A stretch of 64,000 nt of DNA. It comes from Qipengyuania sp. Its GTDB lineage: Bacteria; Pseudomonadota; Alphaproteobacteria; Sphingomonadales; Sphingomonadaceae. The stretch's first letter is position 1, and each line of letters opens with the position of its first letter. The notes beneath the pieces were generated by a model that searched no databases, had not been told where the DNA came from, and worked only from the letters and a program-made list of their open reading frames with translations. Shown piece by piece: positions 16,963 to 27,106 of the stretch. The DNA lies in the NCBI GenBank assembly GCA_019745075.1, contig JAIETR010000009.1, positions 1-64,000 of the forward strand. The letters are read 5' to 3'. Made by a program: the position numbers and the translations under genes.

Positions 16963-18681
16963 TCAGGCGTGGCTTGGCCGCCCGTGTTCACGATCATGGG
17001 CGGCCTTGTTGTCCTCGATCACCGGCAGCGTTTCGAACTGATGGTACGGCGGCGGGCTCGACAGAGTCCATTCGAGCGTGGTCGCGCCCGGCCCCCAGGG
17101 ATTGTCCGGGGCCTTCTTGCCCGCGAGCAGCGCGTAAAGCACGTTGACGAAGAAGATCGCCATCGAGGCCGCCATGATCATATAGCCCACGGTGGCCAGA
17201 TGATTGAACTCGGTATAGGCCGGGGTGTAATCCGGATAGCGGCGCGGCATGCCCTGCAGCCCGAGGAAGTGCATCGGGAAGAAGATCAGGTTCACGCCGA
17301 CGAAGAACACCCAGAAATGCAGGTGCGACAGCAGTTCGGAATGCATCCGCCCGCTCATCTTCGGGAACCAGTAGTAGAACGCCGCGAACAGGCTGAACAC
17401 CGCGCCCATCGAGAGCACGTAGTGGAAGTGCGCGACCACGAAATATGTGTCGTGCACCACGTCGTCGATGCCGCCATTGGCGAGATAGACGCCGGTGACG
17501 CCGCCCACGGTGAACAGGAAGATCATCCCGATCGCCCACACCATCGGGCTCTTGAACTCGATCGAGCCGCCCCACATCGTCGCGATCCAGCTGAAGATCT
17601 TCACGCCCGTGGGCACCGCGATCACCATCGTCGCGGCGGTGAAATACATCTTGGTGTTCACGTCGAGGCCGACGGTATACATGTGGTGCGCCCACACCAC
17701 GAAGCCGACCACCCCGATCGCGACCATCGCATAGGCCATGCCGAGATAGCCGAAGACCGGCTTCCTGGAGAAGGTCGCCACGATCTGGCTGACCATGCCG
17801 AACCCCGGCAGGATCATGATGTAGACCTCCGGGTGGCCGAAGAACCAGAACAGGTGCTGGTAGAGGATCGGGTCGCCGCCGCCGCCGGCGTCGAAGAAGG
17901 TGGTGCCGAAATTGCGGTCGGTGATCAGCATGGTGATCGCCGCGGCCAGCACCGGCAGCGCCAGCAGCAGCAGGAAGGCGGTGACCAGCATCGACCACAC
18001 GAACAGCGGCATCTTGTGCAGCGTCATGCCCGGCGCGCGCATGTTGAAGATGGTGGTGATGAAATTGATCGCCCCCAGGATCGAGCCCGCGCCCGCGAGG
18101 TGGAGCGAGAAGATCGCGAAATCGACCGCCGGCCCGGTCGAGCCCGAGGTCGAGAGCGGGGCATAGGCGGTCCAGCCGATGCCCGCACCCTGTCCGGTTC
18201 CGCCGGGCACGAAGGTCGAGAGCATCAGCGAGGTGAAGCCGGCGACCGTCAGCCAGAAGCTGATGTTGTTCATGCGCGGGAAGGCCATGTCGGGCGCGCC
18301 GATCATCAGCGGCACGAACCAGTTGCCGAAGCCGCCGATCATCGCCGGCATGACCATGAAGAACACCATGATCAGCCCGTGCGCGGTGATCAGCACGTTC
18401 CACATGTGCAGATTGGCGTCGAAATTCGCCTCCCCGCCCATGAGCTGGACCCACCAGCCGAGGTACTGGATGCCGGGAGCGGCCAGCTCGGCGCGCATGA
18501 TGCCCGAGATCGCGCCGCCGACGATACCCGCGGTGATCGCGAAGATCAGATAGAGTGTGCCGATGTCCTTGTGATTGGTGGACATGAACCAGCGGGCGAA
18601 GAAGCCCGGCTTGTGATCCGCGTCATGATGCGCGCGCCCATGCTCCTGATGGGCCTGAAAGGTGTCGGCGGTGGTGGCCAT
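16963..18681 (-). CDS. ctaD: Cytochrome c oxidase subunit I
   Basis: 572 residues, 12 core membrane helices; holds haem a, haem a3 and CuB. The helix VI motif [10 protein letters not shown] contains the CuB histidine and the cross-linked tyrosine; other haem and copper ligands lie in [10 protein letters not shown] and in the H-F-H-Y-V-L-S-M-G segment. F-F-P-M-H-F-L-G and the R-R-Y-P-D-Y near the C-terminus are also conserved. N-terminus [12 protein letters not shown] is diagnostic. It follows ctaC by 22 bases. Confidence 0.98.
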   Translation of the reverse strand: MATTADTFQAHQEHGRAHHDADHKPGFFARWFMSTNHKDIGTLYLIFAITAGIVGGAISGIMRAELAAPGIQYLGWWVQLMGGEANFDANLHMWNVLITAHGLIMVFFMVMPAMIGGFGNWFVPLMIGAPDMAFPRMNNISFWLTVAGFTSLMLSTFVPGGTGQGAGIGWTAYAPLSTSGSTGPAVDFAIFSLHLAGAGSILGAINFITTIFNMRAPGMTLHKMPLFVWSMLVTAFLLLLALPVLAAAITMLITDRNFGTTFFDAGGGGDPILYQHLFWFFGHPEVYIMILPGFGMVSQIVATFSRKPVFGYLGMAYAMVAIGVVGFVVWAHHMYTVGLDVNTKMYFTAATMVIAVPTGVKIFSWIATMWGGSIEFKSPMVWAIGMIFLFTVGGVTGVYLANGGIDDVVHDTYFVVAHFHYVLSMGAVFSLFAAFYYWFPKMSGRMHSELLSHLHFWVFFVGVNLIFFPMHFLGLQGMPRRYPDYTPAYTEFNHLATVGYMIMAASMAIFFVNVLYALLAGKKAPDNPWGPGATTLEWTLSSPPPYHQFETLPVIEDNKAAHDREHGRPSHA

Positions 18682-18703
18682 GATCGGGTCTCTATCGTGA
18701 AAT

Positions 18704-19843
18704 TCAGGAAGCGGCGGGCGTCGGCGTGGCGGGCGCCACCGGCGGGGCTCCGGCGCCGGGCGCGTTCGGGACCGCGCTTTCGGGATCCTGGGTGGGCGCC
18801 ACGCTCGGGGCGGCGGCGGGCGCGGCCTCGTCCTTGAAGGTGCCGCCCTGCGCGCGGACCCAGGCGCGCCACTGCGCCATCGGCAGCGCCTCGACCACGA
18901 TCGGCATGTAGCCGTGGCGCGCGCCGCACAGTTCGGAGCACTGGCCGTAATAGACGCCGGGGCGCTCGATCTCGAGCAAGCGCTCGTTGAGGCGGCCCGG
19001 GACGGCGTCGATCTTGAACCACAGGCTCGGCACCGCGAAGGCGTGGATCACGTCGGCGGCGGTCGCCTGGAGGCGGATCGGAACTCCGGCGGGCACGACC
19101 ATGCGGTTGTCGACGCCAAGGTGCTCGGGCTCGCCGCGCCTGGTCGCCTCGCCCTCGGGCAGCATGTTCGAGATGACCTCGAAATCGCCGTTGTCGGGAT
19201 AGCTGTAGCCCCAGTACCACTGATAGCCGGTGGCCTTGATCGTCACCGCGTCCTTGGGCGGGCTGCGGTATTGCTGCGACAGCAGCGAGATCGAGGGGAA
19301 GGCGATTGCCGCGAGCACCAGCGCCGGAATGATCGTCCACGCGACTTCCAGCCCGACGTTGTGCGTTGTGCGCGAGGGAACCGGGTTCGCCTTCGCGCGG
19401 AAGCGGATCATGACGAAAAGCAGCAACGCCAGCACGACTACGCTGATGACCACCATCACCCACACCAGCGCGACGTGGAACTTCTGGGCATAGCGCCCGG
19501 TCGGCGAGAACTGCTGCTGGACGTCGAGGCGGCCATCGACCGGCATGCCGATCCCGGGGGTGGGCTTCATCGGCGTGTAGGCGGCCGAACCCGCCGCGGC
19601 GGCGCCAGTCGAACCCTCGGCAAGTTCCGCCTGCGCGGGCCGAGCGCCCGGCGTGGTCCGCGCGGCGGCGGTCGCGACTTCATTGGCGGAGGCCGGGCCG
19701 GTTTGCGCGGCGACGGGTGCGGGAGCCACGACTTGCCGAGCCGCCAGCGGCCCGACGGCGATGGCCAGCGCCAGAACCAGCGCCACCGCGGCCAGCATCC
19801 GCCCGATGCGAGTGCGCGTGAAGTCGAAGATCGCCGTGGACAT
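18704..19843 (-). CDS. ctaC: Cytochrome c oxidase subunit II
   Basis: 379 residues, longer than most. After a membrane helix at residues 15-35 comes an Ala/Pro/Thr-rich linker to about residue 95 not typical of the family, then the two-helix hairpin and the periplasmic CuA domain: aromatic [11 protein letters not shown] and ligands in [15 protein letters not shown] with the distant histidine in [10 protein letters not shown]. An Ala/Pro-rich tail of about 45 residues ends the protein. It heads the ctaCDB-ctaG-ctaE-SURF1 operon; its promoter must lie in 19844-20056, shared with the divergent pyrE. Confidence 0.96.
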   Translation of the reverse strand: MSTAIFDFTRTRIGRMLAAVALVLALAIAVGPLAARQVVAPAPVAAQTGPASANEVATAAARTTPGARPAQAELAEGSTGAAAAGSAAYTPMKPTPGIGMPVDGRLDVQQQFSPTGRYAQKFHVALVWVMVVISVVVLALLLFVMIRFRAKANPVPSRTTHNVGLEVAWTIIPALVLAAIAFPSISLLSQQYRSPPKDAVTIKATGYQWYWGYSYPDNGDFEVISNMLPEGEATRRGEPEHLGVDNRMVVPAGVPIRLQATAADVIHAFAVPSLWFKIDAVPGRLNERLLEIERPGVYYGQCSELCGARHGYMPIVVEALPMAQWRAWVRAQGGTFKDEAAPAAAPSVAPTQDPESAVPNAPGAGAPPVAPATPTPAAS

Positions 19844-20056
19844 TCCTGTTCCGTCTCGCTGTCGCTGGCCGGCCGCGAAGGCGGCCGCCGTCTGAAGGTC
19901 GGGGGCCGGGCACGGCTAGGCCGCCCGCCTTTCGGTCCCTGTCGCGCGCCCTATAGGCAGGGTTCGTGCGCGTCTCAAGCGCCCCCGCGGACAAATTTTG
20001 CAAAGCCACTGCTTCGCGCTTGCATCGCGCCTGCCGAGGCGCTTTCAGAGCCCGCT

Positions 20057-20638
20057 ATGACCGACGACGACATCCTCGCCGAATTCCGCGCCAGCGGCGC
20101 CCTGCTCGAAGGGCATTTCGTGCTCTCCTCGGGCCGCCACTCGGCAAGCTATCTGCAATGCGCGCGGGTGCTGATGAACCCGGAGCGCGGCGACCGGCTG
20201 GCGCGCGCGCTGGCGCAGAAGCTGCCGCGCGAACTCAGGAGCGAGATCGAACTGGTGGTAAGCCCGGCGATGGGCGGCATCGTCATCGGTCACGAAATGG
20301 GCCGCGCGCTCGGCGTCGACGCGCTGTTCCTCGAGCGGCCCGAGGGCGTTTTCCACCTGCGCCGCGGCTTCCGTCTAGAGCCCGGTCAGAAGGTGCTGAT
20401 GGTCGAGGATGTCGTCACCACCGGCCTCTCGAGCCGCGAGGCGATCGAGGCGGTGGCGCGCGAGGGCGGCGAGGTGATCGCCGAGGTTGCGCTGGTCGAT
20501 CGTTCCAATGGGTCCGCCGACCTGGGCGTGCCCTTCTTCCCGCTGATCGCCATCAGCGTTCCGAGCTACGCCGAGAATGAAGTGCCGCCCGAACTCGCCG
20601 CCATTCCCGTGACCAAGCCGGGGAGCCGCAAGGCTTGA
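20057..20638 (+). CDS. pyrE: Orotate phosphoribosyltransferase
   Basis: 193 residues. Forms orotidine monophosphate from orotate and PRPP. The PRPP-binding motif [11 protein letters not shown] lies at about residues 114-124; [15 protein letters not shown] near the N-terminus is conserved. The start ATG at 20057 is 14 bases after a small GCGCCT/AGGCGC hairpin with three T. Its stop overlaps the TTG start of pdxJ. First gene of the run to ruvX. Confidence 0.96.
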   Translation: MTDDDILAEFRASGALLEGHFVLSSGRHSASYLQCARVLMNPERGDRLARALAQKLPRELRSEIELVVSPAMGGIVIGHEMGRALGVDALFLERPEGVFHLRRGFRLEPGQKVLMVEDVVTTGLSSREAIEAVAREGGEVIAEVALVDRSNGSADLGVPFFPLIAISVPSYAENEVPPELAAIPVTKPGSRKA

Positions 20639-21366
20639 ACACCCGCCCCCTCCGCCTCGGGGTCAACATCGACCATGTCGCGACGATCCGCAATGCGCGC
20701 GGCGGGGATCATCCCGACCCGGTGCGCGCGGCCGAGATTGTCGCGGCGGTCGGCGCGGACGGCATCACCGCGCATCTGCGCGAGGACCGCCGGCACATCC
20801 GCGACAGCGACCTCGCGCGCATCCAGGCCGCGACGGGGCTGCCACTGAACCTGGAAATGGCGGCGACCGAGGAGATGCTGGCCATCGCGCTGGCGCACAA
20901 GCCGCACGCCGCCTGCATCGTCCCCGAGAAGCGCGAGGAGCGCACCACCGAGGGCGGGCTCGATGCCGCAGGTCAGCACAACAAGCTGGCCCCCATCGTC
21001 AGCCGCCTCGCCGACGAGGGTATCCGCGTCAGCCTGTTCATCGAGGCCGACGAGCGCCAGCTCGAGGCCGCGATCCGGCTGCGCGCGCCGGTGGTCGAGT
21101 TCCACACCGGCGAATACGCCCATGCCGAGGGGGAGGCACGCGCCCGCGAATTGAAGCGCATTGCCGATATGGCCGCGCTTGCCGCCAGGAACGGCATCGA
21201 GCCGCACGCCGGCCACGGCCTCACCTTCGCCAACGTCCAGCCGATCGCCGCCATCCCCCAGCTCGCGGAGCTCAACATCGGGCACTACCTGGTCGGCGAG
21301 GCGGTGTTCGTGGGCCTCGCCGAAGCGGTCCGGCAGATGCGCGAGCTGATGGACGCCGCGCGGTGA
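20635..21366 (+). CDS. pdxJ: Pyridoxine 5'-phosphate synthase
   Basis: 243 residues, TIM barrel; last ring-forming step of vitamin B6 synthesis from 1-deoxyxylulose 5-phosphate and 3-amino-2-oxopropyl phosphate. N-terminus [19 protein letters not shown] is diagnostic, as are H-L-R-E-D-R-R-H-I and the end [13 protein letters not shown]. The start codon is TTG, overlapping the pyrE stop (TTGA); no ATG or GTG is available before the conserved N-terminus. AAGG lies a few bases upstream. Confidence 0.96.
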   Translation: MNTRPLRLGVNIDHVATIRNARGGDHPDPVRAAEIVAAVGADGITAHLREDRRHIRDSDLARIQAATGLPLNLEMAATEEMLAIALAHKPHAACIVPEKREERTTEGGLDAAGQHNKLAPIVSRLADEGIRVSLFIEADERQLEAAIRLRAPVVEFHTGEYAHAEGEARARELKRIADMAALAARNGIEPHAGHGLTFANVQPIAAIPQLAELNIGHYLVGEAVFVGLAEAVRQMRELMDAAR

Positions 21367-21370
21367 GGGG

Positions 21371-21391
21371 TGCTTGCAAGTTATGCTTGCA
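21371..21391. promoter_or_regulatory. Repeated TGCTTGCA motif upstream of vapB
   Basis: TGCTTGCA occurs at 21371-21378 and again at 21384-21391, 13 bases apart; the second copy is part of the 10-bp palindrome ATGCTTGCAT and the first overlaps the palindrome CTTGCAAG. The pair lies in the 42 bases between the pdxJ stop and the vapB start, the place where a VapBC complex would bind for autoregulation. The binding is inference. Confidence 0.5.
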
Positions 21392-21408
21392 TGGTTTACT
21401 CAATCTCC

Positions 21409-21690
21409 ATGAACAAGATGACGCCCATGCCGCGGCATCGCCAGGCGGCAATTACGATCCGGTCCAATGAAGCCGCTCGATTGCTGGCACAGTTGACTAG
21501 AGATGGACGCAGTCAGGCGCAGGTCATCGAGGACGCGCTGAAGCGGGAAGCCGAGGCGGCGCCCAAGCTCACCCCGGAACAGTTCATAGCTGAAATCGAC
21601 GCGATCGTGCGCCCCCTTCACGGTCTATCCGGCAAGACCTTCAAGGAGATCGATGACGAGATGTGGGACGAACACGGGCTGCCCATTTGA
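21409..21690 (+). CDS. vapB: VapB-type antitoxin
   Basis: 93 residues from ATG at 21409; the 13 residues encoded upstream look non-coding. The N-terminal half (RQAAITIRSNEAARLLAQL then QVIEDALKRE) has the strand-helix-helix shape of the Rv0623/ribbon-helix-helix-like antitoxins, and the C-terminal half ([18 protein letters not shown]) would wrap the toxin. Its stop overlaps the TTG start of the PIN gene. It sits inside the pdxJ-acpS run, where most relatives have no gene (inference from usual gene order). Confidence 0.8.
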   Translation: MNKMTPMPRHRQAAITIRSNEAARLLAQLTRDGRSQAQVIEDALKREAEAAPKLTPEQFIAEIDAIVRPLHGLSGKTFKEIDDEMWDEHGLPI

Positions 21691-22100
21691 TTATCGATAC
21701 GTCTGCGCTTGCTGCCATCGTGCTTACCGAACCAGGCTGGGAGCCGCTTCGCTCGGCGATCGCGCGATCGGAATGCGTGGTACCGGCGCCGGTCGTCCTG
21801 GAAATGAAACTTGCGATGGCGAAGCACGGCGACGCGATTGCCGCAGGTGCGAACGAATTGCTCGATCGCCTGCTGCGCGCTGGCGCGATGATCGCGACGT
21901 ATGAGGACCGCCATGCCATGCTGTCCCGATCGGCGAGCGACCTCTACGGAAAGGGAAACGGCCGCGGGGGCCTTCTGAACTTCGGCGATTTGATGGTTTA
22001 TGCCATCGCGAAGGACCGGGGCGAGGCCTTGCTGTGCACCGGGCGCGACTTCGTCTCGACCGATCTCGAAATCCATCCGGCGTCGAGGCTGGATTCGTGA
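21687..22100 (+). CDS. vapC: VapC-type PIN-domain ribonuclease toxin
   Basis: 137 residues. PIN acidic residues are in place: D in L-I-I-D-T-S-A-L, E in V-V-L-E-M-K-L, D in the [12 protein letters not shown] segment and D in the following CTGRDF. VapC toxins cut tRNA or rRNA. The start is TTG at 21687 in a TTGA overlap with vapB; an in-frame GTG at 21663 is possible but would add residues not found in PIN proteins. The 3' end overlaps the acpS start as GTGA, so the toxin gene is translationally coupled to an essential gene. Confidence 0.85.
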   Translation: MIIDTSALAAIVLTEPGWEPLRSAIARSECVVPAPVVLEMKLAMAKHGDAIAAGANELLDRLLRAGAMIATYEDRHAMLSRSASDLYGKGNGRGGLLNFGDLMVYAIAKDRGEALLCTGRDFVSTDLEIHPASRLDS

Positions 22101-22498
22101 TCGTCGGCCTCGGTTCCGACCTCTGCAATATCGAGCGAATCCAGTCGTCTCTCGACCGTTTTGGGGAACGCTTCGAGCTGCGCTGCTTCACCGACGTCGA
22201 GCGCGCCAAGGCGGCCAGGCGCCCCTTCACCCGCGCCGGCACCTACGCCAAGCGCTTCGCCGCCAAGGAGGCGTTCTCCAAGGCCGTCGGCACCGGCTTC
22301 CGGCGCGGCGTGTTCATGAAGGATATCGGCGTGATCAATGCCCCTTCAGGCGCGCCCACGCTCGCACTCACCAACGGCGCCGCAATCCGCCTTGCGGAAT
22401 TGACCCCGCCGGGGCATGAGGCGCGCATCCATCTCACCCTCACCGACGATCACCCCTGGGCGCAGGCCTTCGTGATCATCGAGGCGATCCCCCTATGA
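22097..22498 (+). CDS. acpS: Holo-[acyl-carrier-protein] synthase
   Basis: 133 residues. Transfers 4'-phosphopantetheine from CoA to ACP. Magnesium-binding D in [14 protein letters not shown] and E in [11 protein letters not shown] are present. The start is GTG at 22097, overlapping the vapC stop. The stop overlaps the lepB start (ATGA). Normal AcpS length. Confidence 0.95.
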   Translation: MIVGLGSDLCNIERIQSSLDRFGERFELRCFTDVERAKAARRPFTRAGTYAKRFAAKEAFSKAVGTGFRRGVFMKDIGVINAPSGAPTLALTNGAAIRLAELTPPGHEARIHLTLTDDHPWAQAFVIIEAIPL

Positions 22499-23388
22499 GC
22501 AGCGACACCCTTCCCGTGACCGAACCCGATGCCGGAAAGCCTGATAAAAAGGCCAAAGAGAAGATCGACTGGATCGCCGAAATCCGCGGGCTGGCGCTGA
22601 TGCTGCTGGCGGTGCTGGCGTTCCACAGCTTCATCGCCAAGCCGTTCTACATCCCGTCGGAATCGATGATGCCCAATTTGCTGGTGGGCGACCGGCTGGT
22701 GGTGACCAAATATCCCTATGGCTACAACTGGACCTCGCTGAGCTTCCATCCGCTGGCGCGCGACGACTGGCGACTGCTTCCCGGCACCCCGCAATATGGG
22801 GACATCGTGATCCCGGTCCCGCCGCACGAGGACGTCGACTACATCAAGCGCGTAGTCGCGCTGCCCGGCGACCGGATCGCCGTTCGCAACGGCCAGATCG
22901 TCCTCAACGGCAAGCCCGTCCCGCAACGGGTCGAGCCGGCGATCGAGATTCCGGTCGACCTCAACAGCCCCTGCGACGAATTCAGCTATCCCGGCATGCG
23001 CGTGACCCGCGGCGATGGCAGTTTGGTGTGCCGGATGCCCGTTTACCGCGAAACGCTGCCCAATGGCGCGACCTATCTGGTCATCGACCATCTGACCCAG
23101 CCGCTCGACGATTTCGCCGAAATCGTGGTGCCCGACGACGCGGTCTTCGTGATGGGCGACAACCGCGACCATTCGGCCGACAGCCGCGCCCCGACCTGGG
23201 AGAAGGGCCTGGGCGGCCCGATCCCGCTCGCCAATATCGGCGGGCGGGCGGAATTCATCACCTTCTCGCTCGACGGCAGCACCAACATCAATCCGATCAG
23301 CTGGTTCACCTCTCTGCGCGGCGGACGGGCCTTCACCACGCTGCGCCCGGCCATCGCGGCGGACAATCCGGCGCCGGCCGAACGCTGA
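22495..23388 (+). CDS. lepB: Signal peptidase I
   Basis: 297 residues. One membrane helix (about residues 33-46) and a periplasmic catalytic domain. The nucleophile is S57 in IPSESMMP and the general base K118 in [11 protein letters not shown]; the later box [12 protein letters not shown] is intact. Removes signal peptides of exported proteins. Translation start overlaps the acpS stop by four bases. The next gene follows one base after its stop. Confidence 0.96.
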   Translation: MSSDTLPVTEPDAGKPDKKAKEKIDWIAEIRGLALMLLAVLAFHSFIAKPFYIPSESMMPNLLVGDRLVVTKYPYGYNWTSLSFHPLARDDWRLLPGTPQYGDIVIPVPPHEDVDYIKRVVALPGDRIAVRNGQIVLNGKPVPQRVEPAIEIPVDLNSPCDEFSYPGMRVTRGDGSLVCRMPVYRETLPNGATYLVIDHLTQPLDDFAEIVVPDDAVFVMGDNRDHSADSRAPTWEKGLGGPIPLANIGGRAEFITFSLDGSTNINPISWFTSLRGGRAFTTLRPAIAADNPAPAER

Positions 23389-23389
23389 G

Positions 23390-24532
23390 ATGGCGGCGGA
23401 CGCGCCCGAGGCGGAGTTGGACGGGGCCGAGGCGGGGCCGCACGATCTGGGCACCAGCCCCTCGCGCATCGGCGATCCGCGCCTCCGGCACGAATATACC
23501 CGCGCTTTCATCTGGGCGGTGACGATCGGCGCCGTCGCGCTGACGGTCTATCTTTCCAGCGCGCTGCTCGCGCTATTCGGCGCGATGGTGTTCGCCGCGA
23601 TGATCGACGGCGGTGCGCGCCTGCTCGGCCGCGTCACGCCGCTCGGACGCGGCTGGCGCATCGGGATCGTGCTGATCGCGACCCTGCTGTTCCTCGTCTG
23701 GCTGGGCTGGTTCGCCGGATCGACCATCTCGCAAGAGGCGGCGCAGTTCCCCGCCCTCGTCGAGCGCCAGCTGGCGGAGCTGGCGGCCTGGGCGAGAGGC
23801 CAGGGCGTGGACATCGGCTTCGAACAGATCGAGGCGCAGGCGAGCCGCCTGTCTGACGGAATGGGGACGGTCACGCGCGCGCTGGGCGGCATCCTGGGAG
23901 GGCTCACCACCGCCCTGCTGATCGCGATCATCGGCATCTATATCGCGCTCGAGCCGCAGCTCTACCAGCGCGGCTTCGCGTGGATGCTGCCGCGCGAGAA
24001 GCGCGGGGAATTCTACGAGACGGTCCGGCGCATGGGGTTCACCATGCGGCGGCTGATGGCCGGGCGCCTCGTCGGCATGGCTTTCGAGGCGCTGCTGACC
24101 TACGCCATGCTCGCCTGGGTCGCCCCGCTGGTGCTGGGCCAGGCGGTGCCAATGGCCGCGCTGCTGGCGATCCTCACCGGCCTGCTCGCCTTCGTCCCCA
24201 ATATTGGCGCGATCATCTCGGGCATCTTCATGGTCCTGGTCGGCTTCTCGGGCGGCGCCGAGATGGGCGTCTACGCCTTTGTGGTCTATTTGATCATCCA
24301 GAACTTCGATGGCTATATCGTGGTGCCGATGATCGCCAGGAAGACGGTCGATCTCGCGCCCGCGCTGGTGCTGGCGATGCAGCTGATCATGGGGATTTTG
24401 TTCGGCGTGCTGGGATTGCTGCTCGCCGATCCGCTGCTGGCGATGATCAAGATCGCGCTCGAACGCCGCGCCGAGGCCAACGCGGACGACGAGCACACCC
24501 ATGCGGTGCTGAAGGCGGCCGGTGGCGCGTAA
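23390..24532 (+). CDS. AI-2E family transporter
   Basis: 380 residues, about eight membrane helices. The central part (ETVRRMGFTMRRLMAGRLVGM) and the late helix pair with NFDGYIVVPMI and LLLADPLLAMIKIAL fit the AI-2E/PerM family, whose members include sodium-proton and autoinducer exporters; the substrate here is unknown. A polar N-terminus of about 40 residues precedes the first helix. It follows lepB by one base and overlaps the next gene by 11 bases. Confidence 0.9.
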   Translation: MAADAPEAELDGAEAGPHDLGTSPSRIGDPRLRHEYTRAFIWAVTIGAVALTVYLSSALLALFGAMVFAAMIDGGARLLGRVTPLGRGWRIGIVLIATLLFLVWLGWFAGSTISQEAAQFPALVERQLAELAAWARGQGVDIGFEQIEAQASRLSDGMGTVTRALGGILGGLTTALLIAIIGIYIALEPQLYQRGFAWMLPREKRGEFYETVRRMGFTMRRLMAGRLVGMAFEALLTYAMLAWVAPLVLGQAVPMAALLAILTGLLAFVPNIGAIISGIFMVLVGFSGGAEMGVYAFVVYLIIQNFDGYIVVPMIARKTVDLAPALVLAMQLIMGILFGVLGLLLADPLLAMIKIALERRAEANADDEHTHAVLKAAGGA

Positions 24533-25766
24533 ATTTCTCTATGCGATTGCCGGCATCGTGGTGCTGATCCTGATCGGCGCGCTGGCGCTGGCGATGTGGT
24601 CGCGCGAGGCGACCGAGATCGCCTTCGTGCCGCGCGGCGAGTTCGTGGCGCAGGAGCCGCTCGCCGCCAATGCCTACAACGACCCGGCGATGTGGTATTC
24701 GCGCCCCGGCATCGGCATCTCCGATCCGGCCCGCTACGAGCCCGCCATCGCCGAGACTGTCACCGACCCCGCGGCCCGAACTCCATCCTCCGAAAGCCCG
24801 GCGGCCGAACGCGGCCTCGCCGGCAGCAGGCTCGCTGTCGAATCCTCGCGCATCGGCGACGCCGCCCGCGCCGACGACGCCCCGCCCTTCGCGGTCTTCT
24901 TCGTCCATCCCTCCAGCTACATCCCGCTGGCGCTGACCGAGCAGGCGAACTGGAACGCGGCACCGGGCGATGTCACCGCCGAAACGCGCGCGCGGCTGTT
25001 CATCAAGGGAATGGCGAGCGCCTTCAACCGCGCCGACGAGATCTGGGCGCCGAAATATCGCCAGGCGGTCGCGGGCGCCTTCCTGACCGACAAGCCGGAG
25101 GCGAGCCAGGCGATCGACGCCGCCTATGCCGATGTGCGCGAGGCGTTCCGGTTCTTCCTCGCCAGCGCGCCGAAGGACAAGCCGATCGTGCTCGCCGGGC
25201 ACAGCCAGGGCGCGCTGCACATCCTGCGGCTGCTGCGCGACGAAGTGGCGGGCAAGCCGGTGCGGCGGCGGATCGCGGCGGTCTATGCGGTGGGCTGGCC
25301 GATCTCGATCGAGCACGATCTGCCCACGCTTCCCTTGCCGGCCTGCGCCGCGCCAACGCAAGCGGCCTGCATCGTTGCCTGGTCGAGCTTCGCCGAGCCC
25401 GCCGACCCGGCCCTGCTGCTGTCGCGCTACTCGCGCACGCCCGGCTTCGACGGACAGCCGCGCGGCGAAGGGCCGATCCTGTGCGTCAATCCGCTCACCG
25501 GCGGCACGGGCGGGACCGCGCCCGCCAGCGCGAACCTCGGCACGCTGGTGCCCCGCGACGATTTGTCGGGCGGCGATCTGGTGGCGGGCGCGGTCGGCGC
25601 GCGCTGCGACGCGCGGGGACTGCTGCTGATCGGCGATCCGCCGCGGCTGGGCCAGGGCGTGCTGCCGGGCAACAACTACCACGTCTACGACATCCCGCTG
25701 TTCTGGAAGAATCTCCAGGGCGACGTGGTGCGGCGGGTGAGCGCGTGGACTCAGAGCCGCGCATAG
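24522..25766 (+). CDS. DUF3089 protein, probable alpha/beta hydrolase
   Basis: 414 residues. An uncleaved N-terminal membrane anchor (residues 4-27) leads to a periplasmic domain. The nucleophile elbow A-G-H-S-Q-G has S228 as the probable catalytic serine; FAVFFVHPSSY and the late NNYHVYDIPLFW are typical of DUF3089. A lipase or esterase activity is likely but not shown. Start is GTG at 24522, inside the end of the transporter gene. Overlaps ruvX by 22 bases. Confidence 0.85.
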   Translation: MARKFLYAIAGIVVLILIGALALAMWSREATEIAFVPRGEFVAQEPLAANAYNDPAMWYSRPGIGISDPARYEPAIAETVTDPAARTPSSESPAAERGLAGSRLAVESSRIGDAARADDAPPFAVFFVHPSSYIPLALTEQANWNAAPGDVTAETRARLFIKGMASAFNRADEIWAPKYRQAVAGAFLTDKPEASQAIDAAYADVREAFRFFLASAPKDKPIVLAGHSQGALHILRLLRDEVAGKPVRRRIAAVYAVGWPISIEHDLPTLPLPACAAPTQAACIVAWSSFAEPADPALLLSRYSRTPGFDGQPRGEGPILCVNPLTGGTGGTAPASANLGTLVPRDDLSGGDLVAGAVGARCDARGLLLIGDPPRLGQGVLPGNNYHVYDIPLFWKNLQGDVVRRVSAWTQSRA

Positions 25767-26233
25767 TCGAAACCGCGCGCGATTTCGTCGCCCTCCTGCC
25801 AGGCGGCGGCGCGCTGCTCGGGCTCGATCTGGGCACCCAGACCATCGGCGTCGCCACTTGCGATGCGGGCTGGATGTTCGCCACCGCCGCCAAGACGCTG
25901 GCGCGCGGCAAGTTCGGCGCCGATGCCGCCACGCTGGCCGAGCTGGTGGAGGCGCGCGCGATCAAGGGCGCGGTGATCGGCCTGCCCCGCAACATGGACG
26001 GCAGCGAGGGCCCGCGCGCCCAGGCAAGCCGCGCCTATGCCCGCAACCTCGCCGCCAGGTTGGCCCTGCCGGTGCTGCTGTGGGACGAGCGCTGGTCCAC
26101 CCAGAGCGCCGAGCGCGATCTCATCGCGCAGGATAGGAGCCGCAAGAAGCGCGGCGAGGTGATCGACAGCCACGCCGCGGCGGTGATCCTGCAAGGCGCG
26201 ATCGACGCGCTCGCGGGCGGGATGCTCTACTAA
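25745..26233 (+). CDS. ruvX: Holliday junction resolvase-like RuvX (YqgF)
   Basis: 162 residues. RNase H-like fold enzyme involved in 16S rRNA 5'-end maturation and possibly recombination. Acidic catalytic residues: D in LLGLDLGTQTIGVA, E/D in L-W-D-E-R-W-S-T and D in VIDSHAAAVILQ. G-L-P-R-N-M-D-G is the conserved turn. Start is GTG at 25745, within the DUF3089 gene. Last gene of the pyrE cluster; overlaps the convergent desaturase gene by four bases. Confidence 0.92.
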   Translation: MDSEPRIVETARDFVALLPGGGALLGLDLGTQTIGVATCDAGWMFATAAKTLARGKFGADAATLAELVEARAIKGAVIGLPRNMDGSEGPRAQASRAYARNLAARLALPVLLWDERWSTQSAERDLIAQDRSRKKRGEVIDSHAAAVILQGAIDALAGGMLY

Positions 26234-27048
26234 AGAGCGCCTTCGAGAGCTTCCGGGGCAGGTGTGCGGCGATAGCGCGCCTCCCAGGGCCGCGCGAGCT
26301 CGCCCCATACTCCGCGCGTGCCCTCGGCGATGCCGGTCGCGCATCCCAGGTGCGGCGCGGGATCGAGCCAGGTTCCGAACAGCCGGTCCCAGAGCGTCAG
26401 CATATTGCCGTAATTGCTGCCCATCAGCGTCTCGTCGCGGATGTGGTGGAGCCGGTGCGCGGCGGGGGAGACCAGGATCTCGCCCAGCGGACCCAGCGTC
26501 CAGGGCACGTCGGAATGAATGAAATAGCCCCACCAGCTGCGGAGCAGTTGCGCGGCGACGATGCTCCAGGCGGGAAAGCCGAGCAGCAGCACCGGCAGGC
26601 TGTCGATCAGCAGCTCGAGGAACTTGCTCACCGGATGCTTGCGCAGCACCGAGAGCCAGTGGAGCTCCTCGTCGGCGTGATGCGTGGCGTGGAAGCGCCA
26701 CAGCCCCGGCCGATGCTCGATGCGGTGCCGCCAATAGGCCGCGAGCTCGATGAGCAGGATCGCCAGCACCAGCAGCAGCAAATCGGGAAGCGCGCTCCAC
26801 AGCTCGGCCAGTCCTGGCGACACCGGAAGCGCTGCGCGCACCGCGAGCACCGGCATCAGCATGAGCGGGGCGAACAGGATGTAGTTCACGATCAGCAGGC
26901 CGAGATTCGTCGCGGCTTCCCTGCGGCAGCGCAGCGCAGCGGCCATCGCCTCGCCGCGCTTGGTCGCCAGCGCCACCAGCACGAACACCGCCGCAACCGG
27001 CAGCATCGTGGCCGCGACGTCGCGCGCGATGGTGAGGTAGGCGGGCAT
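26230..27048 (-). CDS. Sterol desaturase/fatty acid hydroxylase family protein
   Basis: 272 residues with about four membrane helices. The three histidine boxes of the diiron hydroxylase family are present: H-R-I-E-H, F-H-A-T-H-H and H-R-L-H-H, with an added W-G-Y-F-I-H. Substrate unknown; bacterial relatives act on carotenoids, hopanoids or lipids. Start ATG at 27048; a frame extending to 27264 is not supported as protein. 58 bases separate it from the next leftward gene. Confidence 0.88.
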   Translation of the reverse strand: MPAYLTIARDVAATMLPVAAVFVLVALATKRGEAMAAALRCRREAATNLGLLIVNYILFAPLMLMPVLAVRAALPVSPGLAELWSALPDLLLLVLAILLIELAAYWRHRIEHRPGLWRFHATHHADEELHWLSVLRKHPVSKFLELLIDSLPVLLLGFPAWSIVAAQLLRSWWGYFIHSDVPWTLGPLGEILVSPAAHRLHHIRDETLMGSNYGNMLTLWDRLFGTWLDPAPHLGCATGIAEGTRGVWGELARPWEARYRRTPAPEALEGAL

Positions 27049-27106
27049 CGCTCCATCCTGCCCCGGACGTGGGAAAGAAACCGTTAAGCGGGCCGCTCGG
27101 ACGGGG

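Noticed and set aside
16906-18837. Long open frame on the + strand opposite ctaD
   Set aside because: It mirrors the whole subunit I gene, is very rich in His, Asp and Arg as expected for the antisense of a GC-rich membrane protein gene, and has no recognisable domain.
20027-20045. Attenuator before pyrE
   Set aside because: The stem is only 6 bp with three T and there is no leader peptide; too weak to call.
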